A stretch of DNA of 64,000 bases, from positions 1-64,000 of the forward strand of contig JBLXBZ010000008.1 of the NCBI GenBank assembly GCA_048265185.1, given 5' to 3'. The first letter of the stretch is position 1. The number at the start of each line of letters is the position of its first letter. The DNA comes from JBLXBZ01 sp048265185 (GTDB taxonomy: Bacteria > Pseudomonadota > Alphaproteobacteria > Rhizobiales > Stappiaceae). Shown here in pieces: positions 43,927-53,089 of this stretch. The notes under the pieces are model-generated. The model was not told the origin of the DNA and ran no database searches. It saw only the letters and a program-made list of their open reading frames with translations. The position numbers and the translations under genes were made by a program.

Positions 43927-45621
43927 TTATCTCTTGCCGCTTAATTGAGCCGCCGCAGAAAGGTCGAGCAGGGACAGGGTTTTCATCAGGGCGGCGCGCT
44001 GGGAAACCACGTCGGCGTCATTAACGAACTGACGAATGTTTTTGTGCGACAGAGCGCGCCAATGCAGCGTGGCGAGCTCAACCGCCAGTTCCGGCTCCCA
44101 TCGGTCAAGCTCTCGTTTATCCGCAACTTCCCGAAGCTGCTCAAGCAGCGCGAATAAAGGGCTAAGAAGCTCAAATCTTAGACAAAATTCACTGGCTTTT
44201 AATTGGGCGACGAACCAAGATCTTTCGTTCTCGCATGTAGTTATTTGTTGCTTCAAAAGCGCCAAGCCTTCAACGAGGCGTCCTTTTTGGGCCAGCTCAT
44301 TCGCTTCCTGAATCGCGTTGTCCATCTCGCCGTCGGCGCGCTCCGTCGCCGCTGGCCCACCTCCGGTGGTCGCGCCTATCCACGCCTGTGTTTCGGCGCT
44401 GGCGAAAGGGGTGCCGTCGCTGAACGTCAGTGTTGGAATTTCCGGAAAACGGTTCAACAGGCTCATGAGTTCGCCTTGGATCAAACGGCGCGCGCCGTCA
44501 TAATTCGAGCCGAGCGTCTCCATGGCCGTGACGAGATGATATTGGGCGTCAAGCCAGAGTGGGGAGGAGAGGAAAGTCGTCTCCGCCGACATGACGACGC
44601 CTTCGTGGTTTTGCGCCGTGGCGAGGGCGTTCAATTCGGAGAGACGCGTTTTTTGCGGGGGCGGTAAATTCGTTTTCCCGCCGGTATTGGGCGGGATCAT
44701 GGTTAGGGCCCCCCAAAGGGCGAAACGCGTCAGATGATACGCGCGCGGATCGGATGGAGCTTGCTGGCGCGTGAGAGAGCCGGCTTTGATCGCCGCCGCG
44801 AAGACGGCGCGCAAGGAGCCTTCAACAGTTCCGTCCGTTTGGATTTCAGGAGCGGGGGGCTGTTGCGCGGGTTGGGGAGTGGAGGGCGCGCTTGACGGAG
44901 GCTCCGGTGTCGTCGTGGTTGGGGGCGTTGTCGTGGTTGGGGCGGCGTCTTGCGCGGGAGCCTGTTGCGGGTTTTCTTGAGGGGGCGCTGCGGCTGGTTC
45001 TGGCGTCTCGTCCTGCGGCGGTTCTGGTTGGCGCGCAGCTTCCAGTTCGGCGCGCGCCTCCTTGGCGTGAGGGCGCAGAGCGCGCGTTAATGGACCAAGG
45101 GCCACTTGAAATTTCTCGAGTTTTTCCTGGAGGAGATCGTCGAGGACGGCGAGACGCTCATAAGCGACGAGCGCCATGGATTTTTCATCGTTTTTTGGAG
45201 GGGTGGCTTCAACCAATGGGGCAAGCTTTTCCGCAAACCAGTCAAAAGCGCCCACACGCCCGCGCTCGCGTTTCTTGGGGGGCTGGAGGGTTTCCCAATG
45301 CGTCTCTGTCATATTTTGTAAAATGGTGACGCCGATGGCGAGGCCCTTGTATCCTTCATTCAGAAATAATCCATACGTCAGGCGGGTGGCCAGAACGAGA
45401 TCTTTAGCCTTGGTCTGGATGACATCCAGCGATTTTTCATTGAACGACTTCCAGTCAACGGCGGATGGTCCGTCGATTTCGATCTTGCGAAACGCTGCGT
45501 CGAGGGTTTCAAACTCCATGGTGTCGCGAAATGCCCCTGCGGCGTCTGGATCGGCGAGGGGCGCTTGTCCAGCTGCGGTGCGAGAGTCGGTCAATAAAGC
45601 GCTGAATTCATCTTCGGACAT
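43927..45621 (-). CDS. tssA: T6SS cap/baseplate protein TssA (ImpA)
   Basis: TssA guides sheath and tube polymerisation. The protein of 564 residues has the N-terminal ImpA_N domain (EISFDGPSA-type region IEIDGPSAVDWKSF, LTYGLFLNEGYKGLAIGV), then a Pro/Gln/Thr-rich linker of about 80 residues, including TTTTPPTTTTPEPPSSAP, and a helical C-terminal half. ATG 45621 has CAGGAGA seven bases upstream; the frame is open to 45675. It is the first gene of the core operon and diverges from the STAS gene at 45807. Confidence 0.93.
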   Translation of the reverse strand: MSEDEFSALLTDSRTAAGQAPLADPDAAGAFRDTMEFETLDAAFRKIEIDGPSAVDWKSFNEKSLDVIQTKAKDLVLATRLTYGLFLNEGYKGLAIGVTILQNMTETHWETLQPPKKRERGRVGAFDWFAEKLAPLVEATPPKNDEKSMALVAYERLAVLDDLLQEKLEKFQVALGPLTRALRPHAKEARAELEAARQPEPPQDETPEPAAAPPQENPQQAPAQDAAPTTTTPPTTTTPEPPSSAPSTPQPAQQPPAPEIQTDGTVEGSLRAVFAAAIKAGSLTRQQAPSDPRAYHLTRFALWGALTMIPPNTGGKTNLPPPQKTRLSELNALATAQNHEGVVMSAETTFLSSPLWLDAQYHLVTAMETLGSNYDGARRLIQGELMSLLNRFPEIPTLTFSDGTPFASAETQAWIGATTGGGPAATERADGEMDNAIQEANELAQKGRLVEGLALLKQQITTCENERSWFVAQLKASEFCLRFELLSPLFALLEQLREVADKRELDRWEPELAVELATLHWRALSHKNIRQFVNDADVVSQRAALMKTLSLLDLSAAAQLSGKR

Positions 45622-45806
45622 CCGACCGTCTCCTGAAAATACTTTCCATTTACAGTGCGTTGATAGCTGGCGCACAGGGGAACCTTACGTAAACTGAGAG
45701 TCATGACAACTTAATTAAAGCATGAAATGATACATAGAAGAGATGTTGCGGCTAAAAAACTGGCGCAGCGCGAGGAATTTGCGAACGACATGCGAGTAAA
45801 CAGACC
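45622..45806. other. Divergent promoter region, tssA / STAS gene
   Basis: This 185-base segment must drive the whole leftward core operon and the rightward STAS gene. It contains the palindrome TTACGTAA at 45685-45692. I found no -24/-12 sigma-54 site, so the core operon is probably not under the same direct control as hcp. Confidence 0.4.
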
Positions 45807-46163
45807 ATGAATGAAGTCACCGCCTCTAAACTAATCATTGAACGCCGGGAATTGCAGGGCGTTGGCATTGTCTGTCCTGTAGGGAAGCTGGATACATTGA
45901 CGGCCAAAAGCTTTGAGGAAAGTTTGAAGCAGGAAATCGAAGCGGGGGGCGGAGCGCTGCTGATTGATATGAGCGCCGTCGATTATGTGACCAGCTTTGG
46001 GTTACGCTCGATTCTGATCATTCGAAAGCTTTTGGCGCCTTTTGGCCGGAAATTGATCCTTTTTTCCCTCAATCCTTCGGTTATGGAGGTTTTGAGAGTT
46101 TCAGGCTTTTTGAAAATCGTGGCCGTCGCGGAAACGGAGGCGGACGCTCTTGCGCTTGTTTAG
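45807..46163 (+). CDS. STAS-domain anti-sigma factor antagonist
   Basis: The 118-residue protein is a single STAS domain of the SpoIIAA/RsbV type. It has VCPVGKLDTLTAKSFEESL and the regulatory site DMSAVDYVTSFGLRSILI, where a serine next to the Gly-Leu is kept as the likely phosphorylation site. Such proteins bind an HATPase-type anti-sigma kinase when unphosphorylated. A matching kinase gene lies 59 bases downstream. It diverges from tssA, so the pair may adjust T6SS by partner switching, an inference from position. Confidence 0.9.
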   Translation: MNEVTASKLIIERRELQGVGIVCPVGKLDTLTAKSFEESLKQEIEAGGGALLIDMSAVDYVTSFGLRSILIIRKLLAPFGRKLILFSLNPSVMEVLRVSGFLKIVAVAETEADALALV

Positions 46164-46222
46164 GGGAGAGGGACCGGGTTTGATGAATTACGGTTGCGAC
46201 GCGATTGGCCAACGGAGACTTG

Positions 46223-46657
46223 ATGATGATGCAAGAAACGGTCGCTGTGCCAAATGAACTGGAGAGCCTGCCGGTTCTCTATGAGACTGTGGAGCGGTTC
46301 GTTTGCAGGGTGGGCGGCTCCAATCATGCGCGTCGGTCTCTTTGTCTGATCGTTGAGGAGCTTTTCGCCAATACGGTGTCATATGGATATCCGGACGGGG
46401 AAGTCGACGAGATTAATTTGACGCTTGGGCGCGAGGGGGAGATGTTCAATATTTTGCTCGTGGACCGTGCGGCGCCGTTTGATAATGGCGAGGCGCCGGA
46501 AGTCAATCTTGACGATGCGACGGTGGAAAATATGCAAATTGGCGGCCTTGGTCTTTTTCTTGTGCACCAACTCGCGCATTCGGTCACGAATAGTCGCGCC
46601 AACGGGGTCAACCGAACCGCGCTTCGGTTTCAAGACGCGGGCGACCCGGCCACATGA
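46223..46657 (+). CDS. RsbW/SpoIIAB-like anti-sigma regulatory kinase
   Basis: The 144-residue protein is a GHKL/HATPase domain of the anti-sigma kinase type. The N box is LIVEELFANTVSYGYPDG, followed by a divergent G1-like region (DRAAPFDNGEAP) and the G2 motif GGLGLFLV. These kinases phosphorylate STAS antagonists and bind their target when free. Three ATGs in a row (46223, 46226, 46229) follow GGAGA, so the exact start is uncertain. No sigma factor gene is nearby, so the partner is unknown. It is co-transcribed with the STAS gene. Confidence 0.88.
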   Translation: MMMQETVAVPNELESLPVLYETVERFVCRVGGSNHARRSLCLIVEELFANTVSYGYPDGEVDEINLTLGREGEMFNILLVDRAAPFDNGEAPEVNLDDATVENMQIGGLGLFLVHQLAHSVTNSRANGVNRTALRFQDAGDPAT

Positions 46658-46747
46658 AAATATCTATGAACTGCGTTTGGGCGCCTCTTTAATCGGCTCG
46701 CCTGAGCGTCGGACGTTTATTTTAAGCCCGTTGATTGGGAGAAAACC

Positions 46748-47329
46748 ATGCGGCGCGTATTCGTTATTTTTGGTTGTTTGACATTAGGCGCTTGTCTCAG
46801 CTCCGCCGTCAACGTGACGTTGGAAAGCCGGTTTATCGGTCAACCGTCGGCGACGTTCTTTCTGGAATATGGATCGCCTTATCAGGTAATCGGGCGTAAA
46901 GGCCATATTATCGGGACCAATCCGGCCACCGCCCGCTATGTCGACAATAAGGAACTTGTATATTACTGGGAGTCTATCAATAAAAAAATTGATAAAAGGC
47001 TCGATGGCCAACCCGCCTCGAAGACTGCTCCTAAGATTGCTCCTAAGACTGGTCTGAAGGCTCCTTCCAAGACGTCTCCTACGACTGACCTGAAGACTGT
47101 CGACAAGGCTGTTGGCGAGGCTGAAGGAGAGAAAAAAATTGCCGCCAAGCCGGCTTGCCGCCTGGCCATTCTCACCGCCGCTGACGGTAAGATTGATCGC
47201 ATTGAGGTCAAGACGAGCGCCGCCGACGCGCCCAGCATGATAAAGCGGTGTCGCGCAATCATAGAAACGCCGCCTAGCTCCAGCGCGCCGGGGTCGCCCA
47301 GCTCCAGCGCGCCAAGGGCGAAAGAGTGA
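46748..47329 (+). CDS. Putative lipoprotein with Lys/Thr/Pro-rich linker
   Basis: The 193-residue protein has a lipoprotein signal with lipobox TLGAC (Cys 16), then a small domain with SRFIGQPSATFFLEYGSPYQVI, a pattern seen in small outer-membrane lipoproteins of the SmpA/BamE kind. A Lys/Thr/Ala/Pro-rich linker of about 50 residues (APKIAPKTGLKAPSK) leads to a second short domain with two cysteines (PACRLAIL, IKRCRAIIE) and a Ser/Pro tail. GGGAGA lies five bases before the ATG. It is about 90 bases after the HATPase gene and may be in its operon. The function is unknown. Confidence 0.8.
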   Translation: MRRVFVIFGCLTLGACLSSAVNVTLESRFIGQPSATFFLEYGSPYQVIGRKGHIIGTNPATARYVDNKELVYYWESINKKIDKRLDGQPASKTAPKIAPKTGLKAPSKTSPTTDLKTVDKAVGEAEGEKKIAAKPACRLAILTAADGKIDRIEVKTSAADAPSMIKRCRAIIETPPSSSAPGSPSSSAPRAKE

Positions 47330-47943
47330 GGCGTGGTTTAAAGCAAGCGTCATAAGAGCGCCGCCGAACAGAAAAACACGAGACTTTCGGCGCGTTATTC
47401 AAACGCGCGGGCGAGGCTAGGCCTTGCCTCGATGGCTGGCGCTTTCATAACAGGGCGTTCGCCAAACCTTTTCGTATGTATTGAAGGAAACAAGATTTTA
47501 CCTCGTCCGCGGTGAAAAGCGCGATATTTCGCGGTGATCAATACGTATGCTTAGGAACGTGCGAAACTTGCTGTCGGTAGAAATTGCGGTTTGAGAATGA
47601 AGACGCAAACGTGCGGGTCGTTGGGGCGGAGGTTCAATTACGGACATAAAAGTGTCACATATTACGGCACAGTTTCTGCCGAGCGATACGGTCGTTGTCA
47701 AATGCGCCGAGAAGCGTTTTTGATGAGGTTAATTACGTAAAAGCCGGATTTTTTACGAAAACCTTTAAAAAACTGTCGCACTTCTGTGGTAGCGCGACAA
47801 TCAAATGTCCCGTGAAGTGGGACGATTTTTGCAAAATTGGTTTTTGTCCCATGTTGCTGGCGACTGCGGCGTTCAGCATATTCCCCGTGCAAGTGGCCCA
47901 CGCAAATTCTCGACAGTGAATCCTCTCTCACAGGAGCCGAATT
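47330..47943. other. Intergenic region between T6SS locus and ABC operon
   Basis: The 614 bases hold no gene I can support. A frame at 47695-47919 ends with a signal-peptide-like hydrophobic run, but it lacks a ribosome-binding site. There is a weak 7-bp hairpin (47362-47368 with 47386-47392) after the lipoprotein gene and a palindrome TTACGTAA at 47733-47740. The promoter of the ABC operon should be near the right end. I could not identify a clear Fur or Irr box. Confidence 0.4.
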
Positions 47944-48897
47944 ATGATCCGCATGTTTACGACTTCGATCGTCGCCTTGATGACGACGACCGCCGTTTCC
48001 GCAGAAGACCTGACGGTCTACAGCGCCGGTCCCAAACCTTTGTCGGCCGCGCTGGCTGAAGCCTTCACCGCCAAAACCGGCATCAAGGTGAATTTGTTCC
48101 AGTCCAACTCGGGCAAGGTTATGGCGCGCTACGAGGCTGAGAAATCCAATCCTCAGGCTGATGTTCTCATCTCTGCATCTTGGGGACATGCGATTAATCT
48201 GAGCGACGCCGGTGAACTTCTGGCCTACAGCTCTCCCAATGCGAAAAACGTGCCGGATTCTCTGAAAACAGATGATTATGCAGCCCAAGGCGCCGCAGCG
48301 ATTGCAATCGCTTATAACACGTCGCTCGGCCTGCCTGCGCCTGCGGAATGGGCGGATCTGGCCAAAGAAGACTATCGTGACATGGTCACCATGCCCGACC
48401 CTACCGCCTCCGGCTCCGCTTTGACGCTGGTTCAAGGGCTGGCCAGCAAAGATGCGGACGCAACGTGGAAGCTGCTGGGTGAGTTGAAGGCTAACGGCAT
48501 GATCGTGCCCGGCGCCAATGCGGCGGCGCTCAACCCGGTCCTGTCCGGCGCCCGCGGCGTCGTTTTCGGCGCGGTGGATTACATTGCTCTGGGACAAAAG
48601 GCGAAGGGAGAGGCCATCGAGGTTGTCTACCCCGCAAGCGGCACGGTTCTGGCTCCGCGTCCCATCATGATCCCAAGCTCCACCGATCAGGCCGATGAAG
48701 CCAAGCAGTTCGTTGACTTCGTTCTGTCTGAAGAAGGTCAGGCGCTGGTCGCCGAACGATTGATCCTGCCCGCCCGCACCGATGTCGCCTCTGAGCGCCC
48801 CGGCTGGGACGATCTGACCCTGATTGACTTTGACTATGTCAAAGCCGCGTCAGAAGCCAATGAAACCAAAGCGTCCTTCAAAGCTGCGGTCGAGTAA
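47944..48897 (+). CDS. ABC transporter substrate-binding protein (iron or 2-aminoethylphosphonate type)
   Basis: The 317-residue protein has a signal peptide (MTTTAVSA end) and a mature part of the FbpA-like extracellular binding family: EDLTVYSAGPKPLSAALAEA, PQADVLISASWGHAINL, and LSEEGQALVAERLILPAR. Classical ferric-binding FbpA uses two adjacent tyrosines. Here the matching segment GAVDYIALGQ has one, so ferric iron is not certain; the related 2-aminoethylphosphonate importers are an alternative. AGGAG lies eight bases before the ATG. It opens an operon with permease, ATPase, LysR and phosphoesterase. Confidence 0.88.
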   Translation: MIRMFTTSIVALMTTTAVSAEDLTVYSAGPKPLSAALAEAFTAKTGIKVNLFQSNSGKVMARYEAEKSNPQADVLISASWGHAINLSDAGELLAYSSPNAKNVPDSLKTDDYAAQGAAAIAIAYNTSLGLPAPAEWADLAKEDYRDMVTMPDPTASGSALTLVQGLASKDADATWKLLGELKANGMIVPGANAAALNPVLSGARGVVFGAVDYIALGQKAKGEAIEVVYPASGTVLAPRPIMIPSSTDQADEAKQFVDFVLSEEGQALVAERLILPARTDVASERPGWDDLTLIDFDYVKAASEANETKASFKAAVE

Positions 48898-48904
48898 AGA
48901 TCTC

Positions 48905-50608
48905 ATGTCAGCCGATAAGCATCAACCGGCGCCAGTTCAGGGGGGAGGCGCTATTCGCGCCTCCCTTTTCCATGCGACGCTGGGCATCTCCTTTGTTGTC
49001 GTCGCCCTGCCCATCCTCGCTATTGTGCTGTTTGCGGTCTTCCCCAAATTGAACGAACTTTCTTTTGAAGGGGCGTTCACTAATCTGGCCCCGCATCTCG
49101 GCGATCCGAGACTTTTGCCTGCGGTGATCAATTCGATCACTCTGGCGCTTTCGGTTTGCGCCGCCTCAACCATGGTTGCCGTCATTGCCGCGTTGATCCG
49201 GGTAAAGCTGGGGCGGCTGGGCGCGTTTTGGGATGTTTTATTCCTGATCCCTTTTCTGATTCCGCCTTTTACCGGCGCCTTCGCCTGGATTCAGCTCGCT
49301 CAGCGCAACGGATTTATGGAGCAGATTTTCGGGTTCAATATGGAGGGGCTGCTTTTCAGTTTCGCCGGAATTGTCGCGGTGATGGCGTTAAACCTGTTCC
49401 CGATCGTTTATTTTACAACCTCAAGCTCGCTCCAGATCATCGGCAAGCGCTATGACGAGGTGGCGCGCGTTTTTGGCGCCGGCGTTCTGCGCCGTCTGTC
49501 CCGCATTGTTCTGCCATTGGTGGGCACGGCGATTGTGTCGAGCAATCTTTTGGTCTTCATCCTGTCTGTTGAAGAGTTTGGCACCGCCGAAATCCTGGGC
49601 AGAAGGGTCGGGATCGACTTTGTCGTGACCTATATTCATGAAAAGCTCAGTGACTGGCCCATAGATCTGCCCGGCGCTTCGGTTCTTTCGCTGATTTTGA
49701 TCACAATCGCGCTTTTTGCCTATTTGTTTCATCTCAGGCTGACCCGGCAGGTCGCGACCAGCGTCGATGAAGTTCAGACGCAAACGCGCCGTTCGCAGCT
49801 AAGCCCGCTCTGGACCATTCTGGGTCATGGAATCCTGTCCATGATCGCATTCATCGCCGTTTTTCTGCCGCTGATCTCCATTCTCGCCAGTGCGATGATG
49901 CAGCGCATGTCAGCGGGACTGACGCTTTCAAACCTTAACTTCTCAGCCTTTGTTGAACTCTTCACCAGCCATGGCGAGGCGCAAGCCGCCATTCTGACCA
50001 GTCTGCATCTGGCCACTGTCGCCGCGCTCGTAACCGTGACCATCGGAATTTTGACCGCGTTTTTTATTGTGCGCTGGCGCACTGCGCTCTCAGGACCGCT
50101 GGATTTCATGATGACCCTGCCCAACGCCATCCCGGCGATGACGGTCGCCGTCGGATTGATCCTTGTGTGGAATCAGTCTTTCTGGCCTTGGACCCCCTAT
50201 AATACGTGGTGGGTCATGTTGCTGGCTTACACCTGCATCATGTTGCCCTATCCGGTGCGCATGATCACCAGCACGCTCCGGCAATTGCCGATGTCGATGC
50301 AGGATGCGGCTCTCGTCTACGGCGCAAGCGATCTCGGCGTGATCTGGCGGGTTAATGGCCCGGCGCTTTTGGGCGTGTCGGTCGCATCGGGCTTTATCGT
50401 CTTTTCAATCGCTTCACGCGAGCTTGTGACCTCGCTTCTGCTCACGCCGCCAGGGTTTGAGACCGTTTCCACATTTGTATTTCACCAATTTGACCAGGGT
50501 TCCGTCAACACGGCCATGGCCATGAGCATCGTTTCCGTTCTGATTTCCGGTAGCTTCATCGCTCTGGGGAACTACCTCAACAGCCTGCGCGACAAGAGAG
50601 GCCAGTGA
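48905..50608 (+). CDS. ABC transporter permease, two fused membrane domains
   Basis: The 567-residue protein has about 12 membrane helices in two homologous halves, each ending with the inner-membrane signature facing the ATPase (for example DEVARVFGAGVLRRLSRIVLP in the first half, QDAALVYGASDLGVIWRVNGP in the second). FbpB-type and AEP-type importers share this fused layout. The frame is open from 48824, but the ATG at 48905, eight bases after the binding-protein stop, is the sensible start. The ATPase follows four bases later. Confidence 0.93.
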   Translation: MSADKHQPAPVQGGGAIRASLFHATLGISFVVVALPILAIVLFAVFPKLNELSFEGAFTNLAPHLGDPRLLPAVINSITLALSVCAASTMVAVIAALIRVKLGRLGAFWDVLFLIPFLIPPFTGAFAWIQLAQRNGFMEQIFGFNMEGLLFSFAGIVAVMALNLFPIVYFTTSSSLQIIGKRYDEVARVFGAGVLRRLSRIVLPLVGTAIVSSNLLVFILSVEEFGTAEILGRRVGIDFVVTYIHEKLSDWPIDLPGASVLSLILITIALFAYLFHLRLTRQVATSVDEVQTQTRRSQLSPLWTILGHGILSMIAFIAVFLPLISILASAMMQRMSAGLTLSNLNFSAFVELFTSHGEAQAAILTSLHLATVAALVTVTIGILTAFFIVRWRTALSGPLDFMMTLPNAIPAMTVAVGLILVWNQSFWPWTPYNTWWVMLLAYTCIMLPYPVRMITSTLRQLPMSMQDAALVYGASDLGVIWRVNGPALLGVSVASGFIVFSIASRELVTSLLLTPPGFETVSTFVFHQFDQGSVNTAMAMSIVSVLISGSFIALGNYLNSLRDKRGQ

Positions 50609-50611
50609 TCC

Positions 50612-51598
50612 GTGATCCATATTGAGAACCTTCGAAAAAGCTTCGGAACAACTGAAATCCTCAAGGGGATCAACCTCGATATTGCCGAAGGCGAATTTGT
50701 AACGCTTCTCGGCGCGTCAGGTTGCGGCAAATCGACCTTGCTGCGGATTATCGCCGGACTTGAACAGGCCGATGGCGGCGCGCTTATTTATAATGGCGCG
50801 GCGCTTGATGACGCTGCTGCGGGCCGGTTCGTTCCTACGCAATCGCGTCAGTTTGGTTTCGTGTTTCAAGATCACGCGCTTTGGCCGCATCTGTCGATTG
50901 ATGATAATATCGGCTTTCCTTTGCGCAGCTACGGCTGGGCCAAGGCGGATATCGCACGCCGCGTGCGCGAGGTGCTTGCCCAGGTTCAGATGTGCGATCA
51001 TGCGGGTAAATATCCCCGCCAGCTTTCCGGCGGTCAGCGTCAGCGGGTCGGAATTGCGCGGGCGCTGGCGCTCTCCCCCAAAGTCATTCTGCTCGACGAG
51101 CCTCTGGCCAGTCTGGATAGCAATCTGCGCGATGATCTGGGTCATGAAATCCGCAGGCTGGCCAAGCAGCTTGGCTTGACCTGCATCAACGTCACGCATG
51201 ATCGGCGCGAGGCGCAGATATTGTCAGATCGCATCGCCGTGATGTCCGGCGGGCAGATCCAGAAAGTCGGCGCGCCGCTTGAAGTTTTTACCAGGCCCGG
51301 ATCAGTTGAAATCGCCCGTTTTTTGAATTCCGGCAACATTCTTCCTCAAAATGTGCTGGCGCAGAGCGGGCAAGACAATGAATGGATTCTGCTGCCCCGA
51401 AATGCCGTGCGCATCGTGAAGAAGTCTGGGGATGTCACCGCTCGCCTGCATGACATGGTGTTCATCGATGGCCGCTTTGAAGTCAGCGTTGACGTCAGGG
51501 GGCATAATCTGACTTTTTATTCCGACATCAAGCCGGAACATGCAGACCATGTCGAATTGACGATCTCTAGAGACCAGATCGTCCCTCTGGAGGCTTGA
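50612..51598 (+). CDS. ABC transporter ATP-binding protein
   Basis: The 328-residue ATPase powers the importer. It has Walker A GASGCGKST, Q loop FVFQDHALWPHL, signature LSGGQRQRVGIARAL, Walker B VILLDEPLASLD and the switch histidine in NVTHDRREA. A C-terminal extension of about 95 residues resembles the regulatory OB-type domain of FbpC/PotA proteins. It starts at GTG four bases after the permease. The usual TH-D-Q-x-E-A after Walker B reads THDRREA. Confidence 0.94.
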   Translation: MIHIENLRKSFGTTEILKGINLDIAEGEFVTLLGASGCGKSTLLRIIAGLEQADGGALIYNGAALDDAAAGRFVPTQSRQFGFVFQDHALWPHLSIDDNIGFPLRSYGWAKADIARRVREVLAQVQMCDHAGKYPRQLSGGQRQRVGIARALALSPKVILLDEPLASLDSNLRDDLGHEIRRLAKQLGLTCINVTHDRREAQILSDRIAVMSGGQIQKVGAPLEVFTRPGSVEIARFLNSGNILPQNVLAQSGQDNEWILLPRNAVRIVKKSGDVTARLHDMVFIDGRFEVSVDVRGHNLTFYSDIKPEHADHVELTISRDQIVPLEA

Positions 51599-51611
51599 GC
51601 CGCGACAAAAA

Positions 51612-52526
51612 ATGCAAAACCTCAATGATTTGAAAATCCTCGACGCCATCGCCCAGTTCGGCTCCATTCGCAAAGCGGCGGAGCATATGTCGCTGACGTC
51701 TTCCGCGTTAAGCCGCAAGATATTGGCTTTGGAAGCACATTTCGGCGTTGACCTTTTCGAGCGCACCTCCAGAGGCTTGCGGCTGAACCCGTCGGGAGAC
51801 TATCTTGCGGTGCATGCGCGCGCGCAATTGGCCGAGCTTGAAAAAGTGCGCGGCGAGCTTCAGGCTATCAAAAAATCCACGAGCGGTCACGTGCGCATCT
51901 GCGCAAGCCAATCGGTGCTGGAAAGTTTCCTCCCTGTTCATCTGGCGGCGTTTCAGCAACTAAATCTTGCGGTTACGGTGGCCGTCAACCACTCTTCTTC
52001 CGCGCGGGCGTTGACGGACCTTCAGGAATTCCACTCCGACATTGCATTGTGCCTCAATCTGCGTGAGCATGCTGACCTGTCGGTTTTGGGGGGCGCTGAT
52101 CAGGAGATCTATGCCGTGGTCTCTTCAGATCACCCACTTGCCGGCAATAGCGAGGTCAGCCTTCCGGAAATCGCAAAACACCGCGTATTGCTGCCGCCGC
52201 AAGGCTCTGGCCTGCGTTTGATGCTGGACCGTCAGGCCAGCGCAGACAATGTGTCTTTAACTCCGTCCGTGGAAAGCAACACCTATGCCTCCATCGCACG
52301 CGCCTGCCGGGCGGGCGGACTGATCACCTTTGGCCTGTCCCTATATGATCAGGGTGAGGACGGGGTCGATGGAGTCCAGCTCCTGCGGATTAGAAAGATG
52401 AAGCTGGCCAATGTGCGACTGGTGAAATTGCGTGGGCGCACACTTTCTCCGGCCGCGGCGAAACTCGCGCAATATCTCACAAAAAAACTCCGAACCGCTG
52501 CCCGAGATGTGGCTTCTCCGGTCTGA
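51612..52526 (+). CDS. LysR-type transcriptional regulator
   Basis: The 304-residue protein has the LysR helix-turn-helix (NDLKILDAIAQFGSIRKAAEH, split as usual by variable residues, then LTSSALSRKILALE) and a substrate-binding-like effector domain. It lies 13 bases after the ABC ATPase on the same strand, so it is probably the last regulator of the operon and may sense the imported compound. LysR genes co-transcribed with importers also occur in phosphonate-use clusters. Confidence 0.92.
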   Translation: MQNLNDLKILDAIAQFGSIRKAAEHMSLTSSALSRKILALEAHFGVDLFERTSRGLRLNPSGDYLAVHARAQLAELEKVRGELQAIKKSTSGHVRICASQSVLESFLPVHLAAFQQLNLAVTVAVNHSSSARALTDLQEFHSDIALCLNLREHADLSVLGGADQEIYAVVSSDHPLAGNSEVSLPEIAKHRVLLPPQGSGLRLMLDRQASADNVSLTPSVESNTYASIARACRAGGLITFGLSLYDQGEDGVDGVQLLRIRKMKLANVRLVKLRGRTLSPAAAKLAQYLTKKLRTAARDVASPV

Positions 52527-52576
52527 TTGCGCCGTCTTGTGCGAATCTGAACCCTGCTGGAAACAAGGAAAACAAA

Positions 52577-53089
52577 ATGACGCAATGGGTCACCTCCGAT
52601 ACGCATTTCGGAGACAACAGTTTGCTCGCAACCGGACTTGCAGCGAATAAAACCGCACGAGGTTTCCTAACCGTTCAGGAAATGAACGAATGTATTGCTG
52701 ACAACTGGAACGACCTGGTCGGCGACAATGATATTGTCTACCATCTGGGAGATGTGTTCTTGGGAGAGGGGTGGCGGATTCTGAAACGGCTCAAGGGAAA
52801 AAAGCATCTCATACTCGGTAATCACGATGACCCGGCGTCCCCATATCTTAACGATGCATTCAAAAGCGTCGCCCTGTGGAAGACCTTTGCGGACAGCAAG
52901 ACCGTTCTGACGCATTTGCCGCTCGATTTGTCAGAGCGAAGTGGGCTTGGCCTGCGGTTCAGGCGGAACATTCATGGCCATTTGCATTTTCGGCCATCTC
53001 CGACGCCCCGGCATATTTGCGTCAGTCTTGAGCAGGCTGACTACAAGCCGGTTAATTTTGAAGACCTGCAGGCGAACAGGGACCAATAG
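52577..53089 (+). CDS. Metallophosphoesterase (calcineurin-like)
   Basis: The 170-residue protein is a small calcineurin-like phosphoesterase with its metal-binding motifs in order: SDTHFGD, LGDVF, GNHDD, and HGHLH, with a conserved histidine in LTHLPLD between. AAGGA lies about eight bases before the ATG. It follows the LysR gene by 50 bases. Related genes appear near phosphonate or phosphate-ester use genes and also in phages. Its presence here slightly favours a phosphorus-containing substrate for the importer, but this is inference. Confidence 0.9.
   Translation: MTQWVTSDTHFGDNSLLATGLAANKTARGFLTVQEMNECIADNWNDLVGDNDIVYHLGDVFLGEGWRILKRLKGKKHLILGNHDDPASPYLNDAFKSVALWKTFADSKTVLTHLPLDLSERSGLGLRFRRNIHGHLHFRPSPTPRHICVSLEQADYKPVNFEDLQANRDQ

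Noticed and set aside
47695..47919. Plus-strand frame of 74 codons with a hydrophobic end
   Set aside because: It lacks a ribosome-binding site, and the signal-like end is not followed by a mature domain.
47698..48597. Long minus-strand frame of 299 codons opposite the ABC binding protein
   Set aside because: It is the antisense shadow of a clearly recognisable binding-protein gene and its translation is His/Arg-rich without any family pattern.
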